A stretch of DNA of 64,000 nt from Alteromonas sp. BMJM2. GTDB lineage: Bacteria > Pseudomonadota > Gammaproteobacteria > Enterobacterales > Alteromonadaceae. A model generated the notes under the pieces. That model saw only the letters and a list, made by a program, of their open reading frames with translations. It did not search any database and was not told the origin of the DNA. Each line of letters opens with the position of its first letter. The first letter of the stretch is position 1. The position numbers and the translations under genes were made by a program. The DNA lies in NCBI RefSeq assembly GCF_027257845.1, contig NZ_JAPVOT010000016.1, forward strand, positions 22,986-86,985, given 5' to 3'. Of the stretch, positions 20,469-28,622 are shown piece after piece.

Positions 20469-21401
20469 TCAACCATCTTTGGATAGCATCGCCTGCGCTT
20501 TTATAAAGTTAACTGAGGGTGCGAAAAATGCAGCGCCGGTTTCTGCACTGGTAAAGTCTAGCCAGCGGTCATAATCCCCTTCTCCATTTCCGTAAATTTG
20601 GCTTTGCAGCATGTGCTTAAAAGGCCGAGCACTTGCGCTACAACTCACAAAGAATAAACCTTGAGATGCCATATCCCCGTAGGGCATTCCCTGTTTCATA
20701 AGTTTAGGGCTTTCGTCTTCATGAGATGAGTTTGTCGCGCGAAGGCAATGGGACGACTGAGACTGTTCAACACTAGGCAAATTGTGCTGCTGAGTGGTTC
20801 CCATCGCCTGTTCTTTTTGTCGCTCAGACAAGCTATTCCAGCGCCTGAGATCATGACGATAACGCTGCACGTGTAAATAACTTCCCCCTTGAAAATCGGG
20901 GTCGTCCTCTTCGCTAATGATAGCGACCTTTCTGCGAGCCATTCCTCTAGGATTATCAGTAGCGTAAAGAAAGCCGTTGAGGTCGCGACCGTCGAGGTAG
21001 CGAAAACCCCGCACCTGCTCTACCAACTCAACGTGGATGCGCAGTAGGTCCATCACCTCAATACCAACGGCGTGGCAAATATCAAGCCGGTCTGCTCTAA
21101 TCTGAATAAATAAGTCGCAAGGGGTAGTTGGGGCGCTTCTGTCTTCACACTGCATATCGGGAAAAGGAGCAAGCTCAACGGGAATTAGCCCGGGATATAC
21201 ATCGGCCCAATAGCTGGTGCCCACCGCAATCACACCGGTAATCATGGCTTCGTAATGCTCATTTTCAAAATGTTCGAAAATATCGAGCACTCTCGCTAAT
21301 TTTGCTCTTACGGCTTCGCTGTCTTCGTCGACAACATTGAGCATCAAATATTGCGCATGCAAATTTGGCTCTGCGCATATGCCTTTTTGTGGTTGTGTCA
21401 T
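20469..21401 (-). CDS. DyP-type peroxidase homologue (YfeX-like) with altered GxxDG motif
   Basis: A 310-residue haem-peroxidase-fold protein that aligns by eye with E. coli YfeX. It has no signal peptide and is probably cytosolic. The likely proximal haem ligand is the His in SSHCLRATN, and the distal Arg is in YLHVQRYRHDLRRW. The hallmark GxxDG motif, GFVDGTENP in YfeX, reads GFLYATDNP here, so the catalytic distal Asp is replaced by Tyr. The DNA over this site is clear. Peroxidase activity may be reduced or changed. The C-terminus (RWLDFTSAETGAAFFAPS) is typical of the family. It stands alone between the cyclase and the gamma-glutamyltransferase genes. Confidence 0.88.
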   Translation of the reverse strand: MTQPQKGICAEPNLHAQYLMLNVVDEDSEAVRAKLARVLDIFEHFENEHYEAMITGVIAVGTSYWADVYPGLIPVELAPFPDMQCEDRSAPTTPCDLFIQIRADRLDICHAVGIEVMDLLRIHVELVEQVRGFRYLDGRDLNGFLYATDNPRGMARRKVAIISEEDDPDFQGGSYLHVQRYRHDLRRWNSLSERQKEQAMGTTQQHNLPSVEQSQSSHCLRATNSSHEDESPKLMKQGMPYGDMASQGLFFVSCSASARPFKHMLQSQIYGNGEGDYDRWLDFTSAETGAAFFAPSVNFIKAQAMLSKDG

Positions 21402-21549
21402 TGCAGCTCTTGTTATTATTTGAAGTTTTCTTAAAGCACTTATAAAAACTACTCATTCAAACAGCGCTTATTAACCGCTTTGACAAGCGTAATACAACTT
21501 CTGCTAAAAGCGGTTAAATCCCTTGCTGTGATGAGCGCTATCAGTGTGC

Positions 21550-23265
21550 TTAATACCCCGCAGCTTGTCCATCTTTTCTGCTTTCAGAGGCGCCAAAATA
21601 CACCCCTTTTTTGGCATCCCAAGCAATGGCTTGATAGCCGCCAAATGCACCGACTACACGCTGCAGCTTATGGCCTCTCTCCATAAGCTCGCGCTGCACC
21701 GCCTCATCAAACCCTGACTCTAAGCTTACATAGCCGCCGTCTAACATTAATTCACCCGTTGGACTGCTTGAGCCACTGTGGAGAATCCGTGGTGCATCAC
21801 CTGCTTCTTGCAAATTCATCCCAAAATCCAGAATATTCACAATAATTTGTGCGTGCATTTGAGGCTGTGTGCCACCGCCCATTACCCCAAAGCTCATCAC
21901 AGGGCGACCGTTTCGGGTAACAAAAGCCGGAATAATGGTATGAAAGGGACGTTTGCCGGGGCGATACTCGTTGTAGTGCCCCTCTTCTAGCGTAAACATT
22001 TCACCTCTATTTTGCAGTACAAAACCTAAACCCGGCGGCGTCATACCCGACCCCATTCCGCGATAATTACTTTGAATTAGCGACACCATATTGCCGTCTT
22101 TGTCTGCCACAGTTAGGTAAATAGTATCGCCCTCATAAATACCTGCATCTACCCGGGACGCTGCTTTTTCCATATCAATGAGCGCTTGTCGCTTTTTGGC
22201 ATACTCTTTGGAAATTAGCCAGTCTACAGGTATGTCATTGAAGTCTGGGTCAGCATAAAACTTTGCTCTATCTTCAAATGCCAGCTTTTTTGCTTCTACA
22301 AAGGTGTGAATATAATCGGCAGAATTAAACCCCATGCCCTCTATATCATAGCGTTCGAGTACATTGAGGATCTGCAGTGCAGCAATACCTTGTCCGTTTG
22401 GAGGCAGTTCCCACACATCGTAACCACGATAATTTGCTGATACTGGCTCAACCCATTGTGATGTATGAGACGCTAAATCTTGATAAGAAAGAAATCCGCC
22501 CTGAGCTTCCATATACGCATCAATGGCGCGAGCAATATCTCCTTTGTAAAACGCATCACGGCCACCGGTCGCTATTTTTTCATAGGTAACCGCAAGCCCA
22601 GGATTCTTAAATATGTCGCCTTTTTTAGGCACATTGCCGTTAACAAGGTAGGTTTCTGCAAATCCATCGTAGTGGCCTATTCTGTCTTTATTCATTTGCC
22701 AGTAATACGCGATTAATTCTGAAACTGGGAAGCCATTTTTCGCGTATTCGATAGCAGGAGTAAGAAGAGTAGACATGGGTAACTTGCCGAACTTTTCATG
22801 TAACTCAAACCAACCGTCTACCGCACCAGGAACAGATACAGGTAAAGGACCAAACTTGGGGATCTTATTTAATCCGCGCTCTGCAAACACCGCTTTAGTC
22901 AGTGAACGGGGAGAACGACCTGATGCATTTAAACCAACTAGCTTTTGTTCACTGGCATCCCATACAATGGCGAATAAGTCTCCTCCTATACCACTCCCTG
23001 TAGGCTCTACTAGGCCAAGCATAGCATTTGCTGCAATAGCCGCATCGACAGCACTTCCACCTTGCTTAAGCACATCCAGAGCGACCTGCGTTGCTAAGGG
23101 TTGACTGGTTGCCGCCATGCCATGCTGCGCTATAACCTCCGACCGGCTGGCGAATGGCTTGCCTGTTACTCTGTCGTAAGCCTGTGAAGACGATATACAA
23201 AGCGTGCTGCATAGTGTAATTGCGAACGTCATCGCGAAAAGTGAGTGTATTAGTTTAGCTCTCAT
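21550..23265 (-). CDS. ggt: Gamma-glutamyltransferase family protein
   Basis: A 571-residue Ntn-hydrolase precursor exported by a signal peptide (about 1-29, ending SSQA). Members cleave gamma-glutamyl bonds, for example in glutathione, in the periplasm. The precursor cuts itself before the catalytic Thr, which is probably the Thr in EGDTIYLTVAD. The small subunit carries NYRGMGSGM and the GGGTQPQMHAQ block, typical of the YwrD-like branch more than of E. coli Ggt. Substrate is therefore uncertain. It is transcribed alone, toward the DyP gene, with about 150 bases between them. Confidence 0.88.
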   Translation of the reverse strand: MRAKLIHSLFAMTFAITLCSTLCISSSQAYDRVTGKPFASRSEVIAQHGMAATSQPLATQVALDVLKQGGSAVDAAIAANAMLGLVEPTGSGIGGDLFAIVWDASEQKLVGLNASGRSPRSLTKAVFAERGLNKIPKFGPLPVSVPGAVDGWFELHEKFGKLPMSTLLTPAIEYAKNGFPVSELIAYYWQMNKDRIGHYDGFAETYLVNGNVPKKGDIFKNPGLAVTYEKIATGGRDAFYKGDIARAIDAYMEAQGGFLSYQDLASHTSQWVEPVSANYRGYDVWELPPNGQGIAALQILNVLERYDIEGMGFNSADYIHTFVEAKKLAFEDRAKFYADPDFNDIPVDWLISKEYAKKRQALIDMEKAASRVDAGIYEGDTIYLTVADKDGNMVSLIQSNYRGMGSGMTPPGLGFVLQNRGEMFTLEEGHYNEYRPGKRPFHTIIPAFVTRNGRPVMSFGVMGGGTQPQMHAQIIVNILDFGMNLQEAGDAPRILHSGSSSPTGELMLDGGYVSLESGFDEAVQRELMERGHKLQRVVGAFGGYQAIAWDAKKGVYFGASESRKDGQAAGY

Positions 23266-23427
23266 CTCAGTAATCCCGTCGTTTCTCTTTTTGATTCAAC
23301 GCACGTTTTTTATAAACAATGTTAGTGTGCTTACGTTAGCCATTGGCAGTTTCGTGTTGAAACCTCTTTGAACTTCCATTTCTAGTGTAGCGTTTAAGGC
23401 GCAATACGCCTAGGTTTATCGCAGAAC

Positions 23428-23454
23428 GAAAAAAGCCTCGCAAATGCGAGGCTT
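23428..23454 (-). terminator. Intrinsic terminator of glnK-amtB
   Basis: A perfect 9-bp stem AAGCCTCGC/GCGAGGCTT with a 4-base loop (23433-23454) is followed on the minus strand by a six-T run, about 70 bases after the amtB stop. Confidence 0.85.
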
Positions 23455-23522
23455 AAGTGATGGTAGTTAGGCATTATTGTGTTTTTGTCGCTGCCTACAT
23501 CAATGTAAATTGATACGTGTGT

Positions 23523-24770
23523 TTATGAGCGTCCGCTGGTGAAGTCTGGGTATGCTTCCAAACCACATTCACTCATGTCTACACCGTCAAACTCTTCTTC
23601 TTCAGTAACACGGATACCCATCGTTGCTTTAAGCGCTAACCATACTACTAAGCTGGCTACGAATACCCAAACAAAGATAGTTGCCGCACCAATAAGCTGA
23701 CCAGAGAAGCTTGAACCGTCGTTAGTAATTGGAACAAGTAGAAGTCCAAGTAAACCAACAACACCGTGAACTGAGATAGCACCTACTGGATCATCAATCT
23801 TAAGCTTATCAAGACCAACAATGCTAAGTACTACTAAGATCCCACCAAGACCACCGAATAAGGTTGCTTCTAATGGGCTAGGCGTAGACGGCTCAGCTGT
23901 AATAGCAACCAAACCTGCTAACGCACCGTTTAGTGCCATTGTTAAGTCAGCTTTACCGAATAAGATACGCGCCACGATAAGCGCAGCAATAGTACCACCA
24001 GCTGCAGCGGCGTTAGTGTTCATAAATACGATGGCAACAGAGTTTGCACTCTCAACTGTTGCAGTAGCTAGTACCGAACCGCCGTTGAACCCGAACCAAC
24101 CCATCCACAAGATAAATGTACCTAGCGTTGCTAGAGGCAGGTTAGCACCTGGAATAGCATTGACTTTACCATCTGCAGTATATTTACCTTTACGAGCACC
24201 AAGAATTAACACACCCGCCAGTGCAGCTGCTGCACCCGCCATGTGAACAATACCCGAGCCTGCAAAATCTGAGAAACCTAAATCGCCTAGCGTGTACAGT
24301 CCAAATACCGCTTCACCGCCCCAAGTCCATGCACCTTCCATCGGGTAGATGAAACCAGTCATTACTACGGTGAACGCTAAGAAAGCCCAAAGTTTCATAC
24401 GCTCAGCAACCGCACCAGACACGATAGACATAGCCGTTGCCACGAAGACGACTTGGAAGAAGAAGTCTGCAGAAGGCGCATAAGTTGCTGGGTCTTCTGA
24501 AACACCCGTTGCGCCGTCGCTTAGGATGCCGCTAAGGAAAGGACCCCAGTCGCCACCGCCGTACATGATTCCGTAGCCACAAACCATATACATGGTGCAG
24601 GCAATGGCGAATAATGAGATGTTTTTAGTCAAAATTTCAGTGGTATTTTTGGCTCTAACTAGGCCGGCTTCAAGCATTGCAAAACCTGCAGCCATCCACA
24701 TAACTAGCGCGCCGCAAATTAAGAAGTAAAAGGTATCTAGCGCATACCCAAGTTCAAAAGTGATTTCCAT
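23523..24770 (-). CDS. amtB: Ammonium transporter
   Basis: A 415-residue Amt channel with eleven expected membrane helices. The conserved pore twin-His pair is visible as IVHMAGAAAAL and ISVHGVVGLL. The first helix has the motif AMLEAGLVRAKNT. No cleavable signal peptide is obvious, unlike E. coli AmtB. The gene lies 32 bases downstream of glnK, the usual arrangement, in which GlnK blocks the channel when nitrogen is plentiful. A sigma-54/NtrC control region lies upstream of glnK, so expression should rise under nitrogen limitation. Confidence 0.96.
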   Translation of the reverse strand: MEITFELGYALDTFYFLICGALVMWMAAGFAMLEAGLVRAKNTTEILTKNISLFAIACTMYMVCGYGIMYGGGDWGPFLSGILSDGATGVSEDPATYAPSADFFFQVVFVATAMSIVSGAVAERMKLWAFLAFTVVMTGFIYPMEGAWTWGGEAVFGLYTLGDLGFSDFAGSGIVHMAGAAAALAGVLILGARKGKYTADGKVNAIPGANLPLATLGTFILWMGWFGFNGGSVLATATVESANSVAIVFMNTNAAAAGGTIAALIVARILFGKADLTMALNGALAGLVAITAEPSTPSPLEATLFGGLGGILVVLSIVGLDKLKIDDPVGAISVHGVVGLLGLLLVPITNDGSSFSGQLIGAATIFVWVFVASLVVWLALKATMGIRVTEEEEFDGVDMSECGLEAYPDFTSGRS

Positions 24771-24802
24771 TATGGTTTTCTCCGCAAATATATCGTTGTG
24801 GC

Positions 24803-25192
<390 letters not shown>

Positions 25193-25200
25193 TTACTATA

Positions 25201-25215
25201 CCAAGAGCCATGCCA
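25201..25215 (-). promoter_or_regulatory. Sigma-54-like promoter of glnK-amtB
   Basis: On the minus strand the sequence TGGCATGGCTCTTGG matches the -24/-12 pattern TGGCAC-N5-TTGC with correct spacing; the -12 element has GG instead of GC. It lies about 60 bases before the glnK start. Confidence 0.6.
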
Positions 25216-25279
25216 CAAATAATTATGCATTAAAATCATATAGATAATCGAAATCAGAGGAAGATAAATCAAAAACAAC

Positions 25280-25294
25280 GCACCATTAAGGTGC
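25280..25294. promoter_or_regulatory. NtrC binding site
   Basis: GCACCATTAAGGTGC is a perfect GCACC-N5-GGTGC dyad, the NtrC consensus. It is centred about 80 bases upstream of the -24/-12 element of glnK, a normal enhancer distance. The remainder of this 404-base gap (25142-25545), shared with a divergent gene, shows no other clear signal. Confidence 0.8.
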
Positions 25295-25545
25295 AGCGCG
25301 GAAGGAATGCCCAACAATGACGCGCACAAGGTCAATTCACCATAAATTAAGACGAGTAGAAGCGTCTATTGACCATTTCATATCCTGTTATCAACGCTTA
25401 AGGGCTTTTCAGGTAACGCGAATTGTTTAATGTTGATGCACAAAATCGAGTCCGTTTATCGAAGGAGAAAAAGAGCATAACGTCGCAGCGTACAAAAGCT
25501 CGCTGAAGCGGAACTATCATTAGGTTACTGGGTCTGTTAGTTCTA

Positions 25546-26418
25546 ATGAGCACAAATACAGCGATGTTTTTCGCGCCGGAGCGCCCCTTACAAGACCATG
25601 CACGCAAACAGCGTTATGCATGGCGTACCGCATTGGCGTCACTGCTTATTCATGCTGGGGCAATCATCACAGTTGTTGTAGTAAGCCAGTATGGTATTGA
25701 AAAAAAGAAAGCGGCTATTACTGAGCTTTCCCCTGCCCCCACAATACAGGCCGTGCTGTTTCAGCCACCCGCAAAAAAAACTGTTGAGCCTAGCCTTTTA
25801 TTAAACAAAGAAGCAGAAAACAAAGAAACGGTCGACAAGGAAGAGGTAGGCAAGCAAAAGTCAGAGGTAGTCAATGTAGATGCAAGCGAGGAGGAATCAG
25901 CAGACAGCGAAATACAGACTTCTAGCACGGCTGACATTCTGGACAAGCCAAACGCTGAGCCCAAGCAACCTTCAGAAACTAAGCCCTTGCCAGACGCTCA
26001 CCCACCACAGCTAAAAGAGGCACTTTCAAAAAAAGCACCTTCAGAAGTTTCGAAGCCCCTCATCAACCGCAAAGCCGGTCGTTTAAATGTGTCTAGCGCA
26101 CAGGCCGCGACCGACTATTTAGACAGCTATAATCAAGCCCGCATTGGCGAAGAATCTGCTAATGCTGCCTCTTCATATGCAGCAAAAAAAAGAAGCCCAA
26201 ACATTATCGACCCCAGAAAAGGCGAAGATAGAGATGAGAAATTATACAATCAGCGTCCAGTAAAAATCGTGAACTGCACGGGCACAACTAATACACTTTT
26301 TGCTGCGCTTAGCACAATGGCTGGAGGCACCCTAAGGTGCTCGAAAAGAAATGAGCACAAACGGTTTATCGATGCTCGTATAAATAAGAAACCTGAAAAC
26401 GACGAGCAAACCAATTAA
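25546..26418 (+). CDS. TonB/TolA-like membrane-anchored protein of unknown function
   Basis: A 290-residue protein I do not recognise. Residues about 28-48 form one membrane helix in a context (WRTALASLLIHAGAI) like the N-terminal anchor of TonB. Residues about 50-170 are rich in Lys, Glu, Pro and Ser and probably extended across the periplasm. No TonB C-terminal domain follows. Instead there is a moderately conserved-looking C-terminal part (about 175-275) with two Cys (VNCTGTTN and LRCSKRN) that could form a disulphide. The gene is divergent from glnK and has no ExbB/ExbD neighbours. A role as a periplasm-spanning adaptor is conceivable but unsupported. Confidence 0.7.
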   Translation: MSTNTAMFFAPERPLQDHARKQRYAWRTALASLLIHAGAIITVVVVSQYGIEKKKAAITELSPAPTIQAVLFQPPAKKTVEPSLLLNKEAENKETVDKEEVGKQKSEVVNVDASEEESADSEIQTSSTADILDKPNAEPKQPSETKPLPDAHPPQLKEALSKKAPSEVSKPLINRKAGRLNVSSAQAATDYLDSYNQARIGEESANAASSYAAKKRSPNIIDPRKGEDRDEKLYNQRPVKIVNCTGTTNTLFAALSTMAGGTLRCSKRNEHKRFIDARINKKPENDEQTN

Positions 26419-26533
26419 CGCATCGCTTGAGTAATGTTGTGTTGCCAAACATTGGCGTTAGAGCGTATTCTGCCTATCTAATAATCTGGTAGCCCAATAA
26501 TTTAATAACTCTCTCATTAAAAAGGAATAATCT

Positions 26534-27454
26534 GTGGCTGGAGCTAATCTACTTGCCTTACTTGACGATATTGCCACCTTAATGGACGACATTGCCACCA
26601 TGTCAAAAGTAGCGGCCCAAAAAACCGCTGGCGTTTTGGGTGACGACTTGGCGGTAAACGCAGACCAAGTGCAAGGCATCAAGGCAGACAGAGAATTGCC
26701 TGTTGTGTGGGCGGTGGCAAAAGGGTCGTTACTGAATAAGGCCATATTGGTGCCTGCAGCCCTAGCCATTAGCGCTTTTGTCCCTTCGCTGATTACCGTA
26801 CTGTTAGTATTAGGCGGGCTGTATTTATGCTTTGAAGGGGCTGAAAAACTGTTGCATAAATATCTCCCTCACGAAGATCAAATTCAGGAGCGGGAAGCGC
26901 GAATAGAAGCCATTGCTCATGAAAATGTTGATATGGTGGCCTTCGAGCAAAAAAAGATAAAGGGCGCAATACGCACCGATTTTATCCTGTCAGCTGAAAT
27001 TATAGTGATTGCCTTAGGCACCGTTAGCGACGCAACATTAATAACCCAAGTGGGCGTTTTAATTGCTTTGAGCTTAGCCATAACGGTTGGTGTGTATGGA
27101 CTGGTAGCAGGCTTGGTAAAAATGGACGATGTGGGGCTTTATATGCTGCGCAAATCGCTCACCGGCACTATGAACACAATGCAGCGCTTAATTGGACGAA
27201 CTCTTCTTGTAGCAGCTCCGGCTATTATGAAAACCCTTGCGGTGGTAGGCACCATAGCCATGTTCCTGGTGGGCGGCGGCATCCTCACTCACAGTATTGG
27301 TTTTTTGCATCACGTAACCGTGTGGGCAACAGAGCTAGTGCCCAGTGCTGACTTTGCTATGTCTATTTTAGCCGATGGGGTAGTTGGCGTGGTGGCGGGA
27401 GCTATTATTGCTTTTGCGGTAGCAGCCATTGCTAAGCTTAAAGCTTCATCGTAG
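26534..27454 (+). CDS. DUF808 family inner-membrane protein (YedI-like)
   Basis: A 306-residue multi-helix membrane protein of the DUF808/YedI family, whose function is not known. The typical N-terminus AGANLLALLDDIATLMDDIA and the VLGDDLAVNADQV block are present, followed by hydrophobic helices at about 70-105, 155-200, 225-255 and 275-300. The start is GTG, preceded by AAAGGAATAA. It is 115 bases after the TonB-like gene on the same strand, so co-transcription is possible. Confidence 0.88.
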   Translation: MAGANLLALLDDIATLMDDIATMSKVAAQKTAGVLGDDLAVNADQVQGIKADRELPVVWAVAKGSLLNKAILVPAALAISAFVPSLITVLLVLGGLYLCFEGAEKLLHKYLPHEDQIQEREARIEAIAHENVDMVAFEQKKIKGAIRTDFILSAEIIVIALGTVSDATLITQVGVLIALSLAITVGVYGLVAGLVKMDDVGLYMLRKSLTGTMNTMQRLIGRTLLVAAPAIMKTLAVVGTIAMFLVGGGILTHSIGFLHHVTVWATELVPSADFAMSILADGVVGVVAGAIIAFAVAAIAKLKASS

Positions 27455-27489
27455 CTTTTACTGCAACCGAATTTATAATCCTGCTGATC

Positions 27490-27516
27490 GTTAGCCTTGT
27501 GGCAAGGAAGGCTAAC
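27490..27516 (+). terminator. Hairpin after the DUF808 gene
   Basis: A perfect 9-bp stem GTTAGCCTT/AAGGCTAAC spans 27490-27516; an alternative inner hairpin CCTTG-TGG-CAAGG (27495-27507) is exclusive with part of it. There is no T-tract directly after, so it may be a terminator or a processing structure. Confidence 0.45.
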
Positions 27517-27550
27517 CTTCTCTCGTACCTCACTGTGGTATTCCGTCTCT

Positions 27551-27610
27551 ACCTTATTTCTAACCTTATTTTTTTCCTTACTTCTTACCTTACTTCTTAT
27601 CTTATTTTGG
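27551..27610. repeat. Pyrimidine-rich imperfect tandem repeat
   Basis: About five degenerate copies of a roughly 12-base unit like TACCTTACTTCT give a C/T-only-biased 60-base stretch on the plus strand. It lies in a 574-base gene-free region (27455-28028), which also holds a hairpin, a dyad and a sigma-54-type promoter. Confidence 0.65.
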
Positions 27611-27744
27611 TAGAGTCAATCCAATAGAATAAATCCAAAAGGCAAAACTAGTAGGCCAAGTTTAGTCGACATAGTTAATAGGCTCTATGTAATAGATCGT
27701 AATGAATAGGCCATAGACCACATTTCATTGAGTAGATTCAAATG

Positions 27745-27761
27745 GCCAATTTAAGATTGGC
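27745..27761. promoter_or_regulatory. Candidate enhancer-binding-protein site
   Basis: GCCAATTTAAGATTGGC is a perfect dyad of 6-base arms with a 5-base spacer. It lies about 130 bases upstream of the -24/-12 promoter, the usual place for a sigma-54 activator. The activator is not known. Confidence 0.4.
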
Positions 27762-27888
27762 GAATTTCATCAAGTCAGTGTCAAAAACACTATTTTTTAG
27801 TCTTCCACTATTCTTCTCTCGTTCATCGCCTTTTACGCCAAACCAAACTAAATCAATAAAATCATATAGTTAAATTGAATAATAAAAG

Positions 27889-27904
27889 TGGCACAACACT
27901 CGCA
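27889..27904 (+). promoter_or_regulatory. Sigma-54-type promoter
   Basis: TGGCACAACACTCGCA matches TGGCAC-N5-TTGCA with one mismatch and exact -24/-12 spacing. A start near 27915 would give a leader of about 115 bases before the small exported protein gene at 28029. Confidence 0.65.
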
Positions 27905-28028
27905 ATACGTTAATGGTAATGAGAAACAAACGTGCTCTACGTTAAGCATCACAAGTTTTAACAATATCGAAAGCTGCCACGCAGTATGTATCAGTGCAGT
28001 GTTCAACTTTTATTAATAGGAAAATATT

Positions 28029-28349
28029 ATGTTTACGCGTCGCAACCTTATCACTGCATTACTACTGACTTCTGGTACTTTCAGCGCATCATTAATGGCT
28101 AACGACAATGTGTCTGCGCTGCAGTCGCATACCGATTATTTAGTGGCAAGCGCCATTAACGAAGTGAGACAAGAAACTTCAACACGTATTACGTTTGACG
28201 TTATGACGGCAAGCCACACCTTCGAGCCTGACGCAGACGAGTCAACGACATTGATTGCGGATATACAAGTTGTGGATATATTGAGTACGCCAATGTCGCA
28301 GCTAGCTTCAGAGGATTCACCTGAAGCTTCTGACGATAACGATGCGTAA
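28029..28349 (+). CDS. Small exported protein of unknown function
   Basis: A 106-residue protein that I do not recognise. Residues 1-24 look like a signal peptide (MFTRRNLITALLLTSG then ASLMA), giving a mature protein of about 80 residues. The mature part is acidic, ending in a run rich in Asp, Glu, Ser and Ala. AGGAAA stands seven bases before the ATG. A sigma-54-type promoter lies about 125 bases upstream, and a 36-residue membrane peptide gene begins 10 bases downstream. Regulation by a sigma-54 activator is inferred. No homologous family comes to mind. Confidence 0.7.
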   Translation: MFTRRNLITALLLTSGTFSASLMANDNVSALQSHTDYLVASAINEVRQETSTRITFDVMTASHTFEPDADESTTLIADIQVVDILSTPMSQLASEDSPEASDDNDA

Positions 28350-28359
28350 GGAGACAGTC

Positions 28360-28470
28360 ATGATTGCTGCCAGTACCTTACTGATGTTAGTACTTGGTCC
28401 TTTCATTGCTTTCGCAGTTAGCGCTATCGCTTTTTCAACCGCGCGCCTGTTTTTTCAAAAAGGACATTAA
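28360..28470 (+). CDS. 36-residue hydrophobic membrane peptide
   Basis: A very short frame encoding one hydrophobic helix (from MIAASTLLMLVLGPF onward) and a basic tail (RLFFQKGH). TAAGGAG, which overlaps the stop codon of the preceding gene, gives a strong ribosome site eight bases before the ATG, so translation is likely coupled to the small exported protein upstream. It resembles small inner-membrane peptides in length and layout. Function is unknown; the ribosome site and helix are the main support. Confidence 0.6.
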   Translation: MIAASTLLMLVLGPFIAFAVSAIAFSTARLFFQKGH

Positions 28471-28622
28471 CCATTTTTGTTCCCCAAGCCTCCCTGGGCT
28501 TTTAGCTCCGGTAGAAGATAGACATTACGCAACAGGTATTGGCCCTCCTTAGGGAATCTCCTTAGGGAATAAAGAACCCTAGTGTAAATATTTGCTTTCT
28601 ATCTTCTTACTGGAGCATTTTT

